A DNA stretch of 64,000 nucleotides, taken from assembly GCF_964656455.1 (NCBI RefSeq), contig NC_135715.1:80020414-80084413 (forward strand), written 5' to 3'. Both the position numbers and the translations under genes were made by a program. Positions within the stretch are counted from its first letter, which is position 1. Each line of letters begins with the position of its first letter. Source of the stretch: Halichoerus grypus (taxonomy: Eukaryota > Chordata > Mammalia > Carnivora > Phocidae). This document shows positions 56,563-64,000 of this stretch, piece after piece. The notes below the pieces were generated by a model, which was not told where the DNA came from, did no database searches, and worked only from the letters and a program-made list of their open reading frames with translations.

Positions 56563-57976
56563 TTTTTTTAAATTTCTTTTTAAAATTCCAGTATAATTAA
56601 CATACAGTATATTAATTTCAGGTGTACAATATAGTGATTCAACAATTCTATACATTACTTAGTGCTCATCATAGTAGGTGTACTCTTAATCCCCTTCACC
56701 TGTTTCACCCATCCCCTCACCCACCTCTCGTCTGGTAACCACAAGTTTGTTCTCTGTATTTGAGTCTGTTTCTTTTGTTTGTTTTTCTGTCTCTTTTTTT
56801 CTTTGTTTTGTTTTGTTTCTTAAATTCCACATATGAGTGAAATCATATGGTATTTGTCTTTCTCTGACTGACTTACTTCGCTTAGCATTATATCTTCTAG
56901 ATCCAACCATGTTGTTGCAAATGGCAAGATTTCGCTCTTTTTTTTATGGCTGGTAATATTCCATTGTATGTATATATCTTTATCTATTCATCTATTGAGG
57001 GATATTATTTGGATATCCATTTTCTGCTATTGTAAATAATGCTGCAATAAACATAGGGGTGCATATATATTTTTGAATTAGTGTTTTGGGTTCTTTGGGT
57101 AAACACCTATTAGTGGAATCACTGTATCATATAGTAATTCTATAATTTTTTAAGGAAACTCCATATTGTTTTCCACAACAGCTGTACCAGTTTGCATTCC
57201 CACCAACAGGGCAAGAGGGTTCCTTTTTCTCCACATCCTCTCCAACACTTGTTGTTTCTTATGTTTTTGATTTTAGCTATTCTGATAGGTGTGAGGTGAT
57301 ATCTTATTGCGGTTTTGATTTGCATTTCTTTGATGATTGATGTTGAGCATCTTGTCACGTGTCTGTTGATTACCTGCATCTTTTCTTTGGAGAAATGTCT
57401 GCTCACATCTTCTGCCAACTTTTAAATTGGATTATTTGGGTTTTGGGTGTTGAGTTGTATAAATTCTTTATATATTTTGAATACTAACCCCTTATCGGAT
57501 ATAGTCATTTGCTATATTCTCCCATTCAGTAGGTTGTCTTTTTGTTTTGTTGATTATTTCTTTCGCTATGCAGAAGCTTTCTATTTTGATGTAGACCCAA
57601 TAGTTTCTTTTTGCTTTTGTTTCCCTTGCCTCAGGAGACATATCTCGAATAATGTTGCTATGGCTGATGTCAGAGAAATTACTGCCTGTGTTCTTTTCTA
57701 TGATTTTTATGGTTTCAGGTCTCACATTTAGGTCTTTAATCCATTTTCAATTTATTTTTGTGTATGGTGTAAGAAAGTGGTCCAATTTCATTCTTTTGCA
57801 TGTGGCTATCCAGTTTTCCTAACACCATTTGTTGAAGAGACTGCCATTTTCCCATTGAGTATTCTTGCCTCCTTTGTCATATATTAATTGGCCATAGAGC
57901 TGTGGGTTTATTTCTGGACTCTTAGTTCGGTCCCATTGATCTATGTGTCTGTTTTTGTGCTAGTACCGCATTGTTC
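56563..57976 (-). mobile_element. 5'-truncated L1, minus strand, about 1.4 kb
   Basis: Begins with a T-rich A-tail region, then L1 3' UTR and antisense ORF2 covering the C-terminal third (Cys-rich [11 protein letters not shown] and CWWECK on the minus strand), ending at the antisense of [14 protein letters not shown] coding. A clear duplication GTCTGGGAA(C/T)TTTC at 56549-56562 and 57977-57990 fixes both ends, so no bases are missing from the insertion site. Confidence 0.93.
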
Positions 57977-57990
57977 GTCTGGGAATTTTC

Positions 57991-58699
57991 ATCCCTTGGC
58001 AACTCCCCCAAGCTGCTTATTTTTCTATAACTTCTCCATTTCTTTGTTTCTTCCACAGATTCTCCATACACACGAAGCTTTTCAAGAATAGCTTGAATAA
58101 CAACCAAAGCAGGGAAATCCATGGCATTTGATAAAGGGGAGGAGGGCAGGGTTGGTGCTGGGAGAGAACACAGTGTCTGATTTTCTTTGACATGAGTTGT
58201 TTACACTTTGTTATTGGACTTTATGTCTTATATCACACTGCAGCTCCAGTCTTAAAACTTATTCGTATAGAAGTAGAAGAGTCAAGATTTATAGTCTTTC
58301 ATAAGAAACTGATCTACTGATGGTTTTAGCTGGTTTGAAAAAATAAAAATAAAAAGAGTTTTAGAAGTCCATAAACAATTTCAGCAAATCCCTGCCCCTA
58401 GAGAAGTTCCAAAGGGCAGTTCAGAATATCTTTTGTACATTTTCCCTGTTTATCATGGCCCATAAGATGAAGCAAAAGTCAAGGCAAAAGATGAAGGGTC
58501 TGGAAATCAGTGCTATAGCCAATGATTCCTAACTGGGAGACACATCTCATTCTGTCCCAACTGCTAAGGATGCCCGACACCACCAACACCATTGCTTCTC
58601 CTTCCTTTGTCACCACCTTCAGCATGAGCATCATCCTTTTCAGACCTTTGTAGAGCAATAGAGAGTTGAAATGGATTCAGATTAGCTTGACTAACAGAT
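57991..58699. other. unique sequence
   Basis: No gene or repeat recognised. Confidence 0.5.
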
Positions 58700-58800
58700 T
58701 TCCACCCAGTCCTTTGCTGCTTCTGGGGCCTGTGGCAAGTTATGAAATATCCATGAACTTCAGTGTTTTCATCTTCAGAAATGGGGATGAGAATGACTTC
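58700..58800 (+). repeat. MIR fragment, plus strand
   Basis: TGTGGCAAGTTATGAAATAT, TTTTCATCTTCAGAAATGGG are the MIR core and 3' order. Confidence 0.65.
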
Positions 58801-59099
58801 TTTTTTTTTTGTAAAAATGAAACAGGGCTTTTCCCATTACAGACACTTAAACAATTTTATTTTCCTCCTTTCACCAAAGAGCTAGGTTGAGAAGATACAT
58901 GCCTCAAAACAGAATGAACCAAGCTCACACTGAGTCCCTGATGCCTGGTGCAGAGGTAGTTCACAGAAGAGAAGGCCCAGCTGGCAAGGATTATTTGCAC
59001 ACCATGGTCTCTTTGGAGCATCATCTTGGCTGTGTTCTGCCTCAGGTGGGGGACCCAATGTAGGTTCAAGGGTCAGACATAATTAGGCACAATCATTTT

Positions 59100-59272
59100 G
59101 AAAAGCGGCCTGTTAATGTAACCGAAAAGCCACTCAAACCCTTTGACCTAGTAATGCCACCTTAGAAAAACACATTACAATAAAATAATTGAGAGAAAAA
59201 AAATCTACTCATTTTAAAGACATTCATCATAGCACTATTCACATAAGTAAAACTAGAAAAATCAAATAAGGA
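59100..59272 (+). mobile_element. old L1 ORF2 3' scrap
   Basis: CCTTTGACCTAGTAATGCCA, ACATTCATCATAGCACTATTC are the plus-strand L1 ORF2 C-terminal blocks, too decayed for a frame. Confidence 0.55.
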
Positions 59273-59570
59273 CTAACAAGAGAATGTCTCAGATGGACTT
59301 AACAGATATAGTCAGAGCATTTCACCCTAAAGCAGCAGAATACACATTCTTTTCAAGTACATGTGGAACATTCTCCAGAATAGGTCACATACTGAGTCAT
59401 AAATCAGGCCTTGACTGTTACAAAAAGATTGAAATAATACCATGTATATTTTCAGACCACAATGCTATGAAACTTGAAGTCAACCACAAGAAAAAATTTG
59501 GAAAGACCACAAACACATGGAGGCTAAAGAATGAATGGGCTCACCAGAAAATTAAAGAAGAGTTAAAAAA

Positions 59571-60646
59571 GCAAAAATGAACTTTTGGGACTTCATCAAG
59601 ATAAAAAGCTTCTGCATAGCAAAGGAAACAGTCAACAAAAACAAAGAGGCAACCCACAGAATGGGAGAAGAATTTGCAAATGACACTACAGACAAAGCAC
59701 TGATTTCCAAGATCTATAAAGAACTTCTCAAACTCAACACCCCAAAAAACAAATAATCAAGTCAAAATATGGGCAGAAGACATGAACAGACACTTCTCCA
59801 AAGAAGACAGACAAATGGCTAACAGACACATGAAAAAATGTTCATCATCATTAGCCATCAGGGAAATTCAAATCAAAACCACATTGAGATACCACCTTAC
59901 ACTAGTTAGAATGGCAAAAATTGACAAGGCAAGAAACAACAAATGTTGGAGAGGTTGTGGAGAAAGGGGAACCCTCTTACACAGTTGGTGGGAATGCAAG
60001 TTGGTACAGCCACTTTGGAAAACAGTGTGGATGTGCCTCAAAAAATTAAAAATAGAGCTACCCTATGACCCAGCAATTTACTGCAAAGACACAGATGTAG
60101 TGAAAGAAGGGCCATATGCACCCCAGTATTCATAGCAGCAATGTCCGCAATAGCCAAACTGTGGAAAGACCTGAGATGCCCTTCAACAGATGAATGGATA
60201 AAGAAGATGTGGTCCATATATACAATGGAATATTACTCAGCCATCAGAAAGGATGAATACCTAACTTTTACATGAATGGGACTGGAGGAGATTATGCTAA
60301 GTGAAATAAGTCAAGCAGAGAAAGTCAATTATCATATGGTTATGTCCATATCATATTCCTTATGGTACAGCATGGAGGACATTAGGAGAAGGAAGGGAAA
60401 AATGAAGGGGGGGAATCAGAGGGGGAGAGGAACCGTGACAGACTAGGGACTCTGAGAAACAAACTGAGGGTTTTAGAGGGGAGGGGGTTCAGGGTATAGG
60501 TTAGCCCAGTGATGGGTATTAAAGAGGGCACATTCTGCATGGAGCACTGGGTGTTATACGAAAACAATGAATTGTGGAACACTACATCAAAAACTAATGA
60601 TGTATTGTATGGTGACTAACATAACATAATAAAATTAAATTAAATT
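59571..60646 (+). mobile_element. young 5'-truncated L1 nested in older L1
   Basis: Begins GCAAAAATGAACTTTTGGGA, within ORF2 C-terminal coding, and ends with AAAATTAAATTAAATTAAAA. It is close in sequence to the 11.3-17.2 kb L1 at 16131-17225. A deletion of about 15-20 bases lies near 60080 (AGCAATTTACTGCAAAGAC against GGAATTTCACTACTGGGTATT in the other copy). Short TTAAAAAA duplications flank it. Confidence 0.88.
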
Positions 60647-60662
60647 AAAAAAAATACATGGA

Positions 60663-60852
60663 GGGGTGCCTGGGTGGCTCAGTCATTAAGTGTCTGCCTT
60701 CAGCTCAGGTCATGATCCCAGGGTCCTGGGATGGAGCCCCACATCGGGCTCCCTGCTCAGCAGAGAGCCTGCTTCTCCCTCTCCCTCTGCCTGCCGCTCT
60801 GCCTACTGTGTTCTCTCTCTATCTCTGTTAAATAAATAAATAAAAATCTTTA
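60663..60852 (+). mobile_element. Can-SINE at the nested L1 3' junction
   Basis: Head GGGGTGCCTGGGTGGCTCAG with a full body and TAAATAAATAAAAATCTTT tail. Duplication AAAAAAAATACATGGA at 60647-60662 and 60853-60868. It inserted after the younger L1. Confidence 0.95.
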
Positions 60853-61365
60853 AAAAAAAATACATGGAAGCAAATGAAAATGAAAACATGACAGTCCAAA
60901 ACCTTTGGGATACAGCAAAGGCAGTCCTAAGAGGAGAGTATTTTATAACAATATAGGCCTTCCTCAAGAAGCAAGAAAAGTCTCAAATACACAACCTAAC
61001 GCTACACCTAAAGGAGCTGGAAAAAGAACAGCAAATAAAACCTAAATCCAGCAGGAGAAGAGAGATAATTAAGATTAGAGCAGAAATCCATGATCTAGAA
61101 ATAAAAACAAAAAACAGCAGTAGAAGAGATCAACAAAACTAGGAGCTGGTTCTTTGAAAGAATTAAAAGAATTGATAAACCCCTAGCCAGACATCAAAAA
61201 GAGAAGAGAAGGGACCCACATAAATAAAATCATGAATGAAAGAGGAGAAATCACAACCAACACCACAGAAATACAAACAATTACAAGAGAATATTATAAG
61301 CAATCATATGCCAACAAATTAGGCAATGTGGAAGAAATAGATAAATGTCTAAAAGAATTTAGATA

Positions 61366-62204
61366 GAGGACCTGCTCCAGGAAGAGAGCTGTCACCATTG
61401 ATAACTACACTCTAACATGAACTAGGTATGGCGGACAGGAAGAAATGGAACAAAGCCTGTTTGAACAAAGTCCTCTCTATGTCCTGTTGTTTCTGGATGG
61501 CCCAGCAAACATTTATTGACCAAACATTTACTCTTTTTCATCTTCCTGTGAATTGCATTTCTTCCTTTGAATTCCCTATCCCCTTCTCCTTAGTTCAGAA
61601 TGACACAAACACCTCATTTTGTCTGATTGTCTTTGGAATTTCCATGTCTGTGTGGATTCCCTGTATGCATGAAATGAAATTTGATTTCCCTCTGTTAATC
61701 TGCCTCATGTCATCTGGTTCTCAGTCTAGCTAGAAAGACCTTTAAGGGTAGAGGAAATTCTTCTGCCTTGACAACATCAAAGTTGAACCGTTCATGTATG
61801 TGGAGCTGGGGCTTTGAGGCAAGGCCAGTATCTTGCTGAGGCTTCTCCAGACCCCAGATACATCAACATGAATGGGTGGTGGACACTTGCAAGCCTCTGT
61901 GCAAACCCTGGCAGGACTTGTCACCTAAACCCAAATTCCTCCTGTCTCTCTCCCTGGCTGTGTGGCCCCAACTTTCATATTAGGGAAAGGATCCCTCACT
62001 TTCTACAGTTGGTAAGGAAAAATTTTCCTAAATTCTTTCAGGCATTTAGGGGGAAGGTCAAAGTTTCTTCCTGAATATTTCAGGACTTGATTGTCCTCAG
62101 CTTGAAATAACCTGCATTCGAAAGTGGCACATTTGGGGGCAACTTGCCTGTGGGCCTTACACCACAATCTCACAACCTTTTCAGAGTTAAAAAGATAAAC
62201 TAAC
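61366..62204. other. unique sequence
   Basis: No gene or repeat recognised. Frames of 60-101 aa have no recognisable domain. Confidence 0.5.
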
Positions 62205-62410
62205 CAGCTTGCCATTTATAGAATGCCAGTCACTCATCGAAAACTTAATGCATAGTATTTCTAATTCCAGCAGCAACCCTGCAAAGCAAGTGCTGATCAC
62301 CTTTGCTTCACTGACTGCGAACCTGAAGTACAGTTTACGTAGCTCGCTCACTGTTGCTTTACCAGGAGGTGACAGAGCTGGTAGTAAGCTGGCTCTGTCT
62401 CAGGCTGCAG
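62205..62410 (-). repeat. MIR, minus strand
   Basis: TATAGAATGCCAGTCACTC, CCAGCAGCAACCCTGCAAAG, ACTGACTGCGAACCTGAAG, GGAGGTGACAGAGCTGGTAG are antisense MIR blocks. Confidence 0.75.
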
Positions 62411-63739
62411 GTCTTTGCAGTTCTTAGGCTGTGGGGAGTTTTCCTTTGCTTCCAGCTCCATCTGTGCATGGAGATGAATGCAGATGCCTCTCTCATTTGC
62501 GCATTGCCCACGTTGGAGCATCATTGTTTTGTGCAGCACAGGCCCTTCAAGCTTCTCTACTGCGGCAGGTCATCTCCCTTAGGGTAAACCTAAATGCAGG
62601 AGCTGCAAGAGTTAGGCACCCCTTCCTCTTGAGTTGAGAGTGGTTTGCAGTGATTAAGAAGGTGGTGGACAGCATGTCTTTGTGTCTGTTCTCTGATCTT
62701 CCTGATGCCCTCGCAGTGCTTGGGAAAGTGGGAACAAGCTGGGACGTTGGAGTGTCCTTGGCGTGTCAGTGCCAAGCATTATCATTGTCAACAACACTGG
62801 AAAGAAGGAATGCAGGGCGGGATGGGGCAGGCCTACTGAGCTCTGAAGCAGTCCCTTTTTTGTGGTAGGGCCAGACCGGGGCTGGTAGCACCATCAAACA
62901 CGGAAATGCTGAGGTATTTTCCCCAGACATGCTGCCCACGCCAGGGAAATGACAGGCCTTATTAAAAAGATTGCCAAGGCCCAGGCCATCCCCATGAGGG
63001 GCAGGGCAGGTCACTCTGCCAGAGCCCAGCCCCAGAGCCTCAGGGCTCAGATGGGACCCACAGGCAGGCAGGGGCTCTCTTTAAGTAAGGGAATCTTACT
63101 GCCAACAAAATCTATGAAGAGGCAGTATACGAAGTAGAAAAAAGGCCACCTTTTAGTATTATAAGTTGTTTTATAAATTATTGTAAACTGGTCAACAAAA
63201 CCAATGAGGCTTTTCTGACAAATACAAACATTTTAATGGGAGGCCCAGATGGCTTTGGCCGACATACACGCAAGCCAGCATCTCACTTACCTATGTTATT
63301 TTGTGACACATTTTTGAGAAAAATCTGGATTCATACAGATCAACTATTACAAATTTCAAAAGTTTAAAAATGTTTTGCTTTGCAATTTCAGGATATTTTA
63401 AAATTAAGACGGCAGGAGATTAATTTTTGAAGTCCACGTTAAAACACACTAACCCGGCAGTTGAGACCTGGGTGGTTTCCAATGATTTGTATGTTGGCTG
63501 CTGTCTCTTTGAATATATTTTCTTAATTTTTAGTTTTAGAATAGTTAAGTTGTACTTAAAAAACTGAAGTGAATCCTTGTAAAACTCTCTGATACCGGCA
63601 GATCCGTAGGATTCAGAGGAGCTTTTGCATTAGAAGCCACTGGCCCCGGCAAGTCAAAGATGGCCCTCATGGGGGCTCTGTGAGTACGTGCTGGGCAGTT
63701 CACTACTAACTGCCTGAGGTTTCAGAATGTTCCCTGGGT
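62411..63739. other. unique sequence
   Basis: 62420-63110 is relatively GC-rich. Frames of 60-88 aa overlap in conflicting frames with no domain. I see no exon I can defend. Confidence 0.5.
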
Positions 63740-63960
63740 AGTCAGCACTGTAACATGGTGGTTGGAACATGGGTTTTGTTGGCAGATAGACCAAGATCTG
63801 AACATGAACCCTGCCACACAGTTCCTGATCACTGTTCTTTGCCCTCCATTTCCTCATCTGTGGACTGGAAATGGTGACACCTAAGCAATATGATTCCTGT
63901 GAAAATGAAATGATATTATGTATTTAAAGCTTTGACATTTAGAAAGTACTTTTGAAGGGG
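63740..63960 (+). repeat. MIR, plus strand
   Basis: AACATGGTGGTTGGAACATGG, ACCCTGCCACACAGTTCCTG, ATTTCCTCATCTGTGGACTGG, GAAAATGAAATGATATTATG follow the plus-strand MIR order. Confidence 0.8.
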
Positions 63961-64000
63961 GAGTAGGAGCAACTCCTTTGGGCAGGGCTGCCAAGGGCTG

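Larger units (their letters stand above)
59281..61365 (+). mobile_element. older L1 ORF2 piece with a nested L1 and SINE
   Basis: Coding remnant for the end of the endonuclease (with SDHNA) up to 59570, then resuming at 60862 with the connection region (AAACCTTTGGGATACAGC, AGGAGAAGAGAGATAATTAA) to 61365. The two parts join smoothly in ORF2 if the younger L1 (59571-60646) and SINE (60663-60852) are removed. The frame is broken by small indels. Confidence 0.85.

Overview
This window is non-coding nuclear DNA from a carnivoran mammal. The evidence is about 27 copies of a tRNA-Lys-derived Can-SINE, with a GGGCGCCTGGGTGGCTCAG-type head, a CT-rich middle and an AAATAAATAAA(T)CTTT/A tail. The head and body variants resemble those of arctoid caniforms (bear, seal or mustelid) more than dog or cat. 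Carnivore-type LINE-1 elements and ancient eutherian repeats (MIR, L2, MLT1-like and other LTRs, MER5A-like hAT) agree. I found no host protein-coding exon I can support. The open reading frames with recognisable homology are LINE-1 or endogenous retrovirus pol remnants.

Layout. 1-9.9 kb: unique sequence with a palindromic DNA transposon, a MER5A-like element, an ERVL-type solo LTR, five SINEs and a nested pair of opposing L1 3' ends. 9.9-11.3 kb: a decayed retroviral pol relic (RT, RNase H and integrase portions). 11.3-17.2 kb: a near-full-length L1 with GC-rich 5' UTR, ORF1, ORF2 and 3' UTR, disabled by stops, frameshifts and loss of RT motif A. 17.2-22.2 kb: a separate L1 3' piece joined to a second, older L1 with ORF1 and ORF2. 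22.2-25 kb: an LTR and unique sequence. 25-31.5 kb: a dense minus-strand pile of L1 fragments with SINEs nested in them. 31.5-36 kb: unique sequence, a 25-bp minisatellite and an MLT1-like LTR. 36-41 kb: a mosaic of old plus-strand L1 pieces with nested SINEs. 41.7-44 kb: two young minus-strand L1 3' ends, a U6 pseudogene, a tiny U2 snRNA fragment with perfect target-site duplications, and SINE pieces. 44-56.5 kb: mostly unique sequence with MIR, L2 and a SINE cluster. 56.5-58 kb: a 1.4-kb minus-strand L1 with clear duplications. 59-61.4 kb: an old L1 holding a younger L1, with a SINE inserted in the L1 insertion's 3' junction. 61.4-64 kb: unique sequence with MIR copies.

The window therefore records successive waves of L1-driven retrotransposition. 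L1 machinery plausibly moved the SINEs and the U6 and U2 copies. The most unusual observations are a 280-codon uninterrupted antisense ORF covering the L1 5' UTR of an element whose sense ORFs are broken, and the approximately 36-nt U2 fragment bounded by 16-bp duplications. I found no CRISPR, operon or intact novel gene system. Repeat boundaries are read by eye and may be off by several bases, and family names are tentative where stated.
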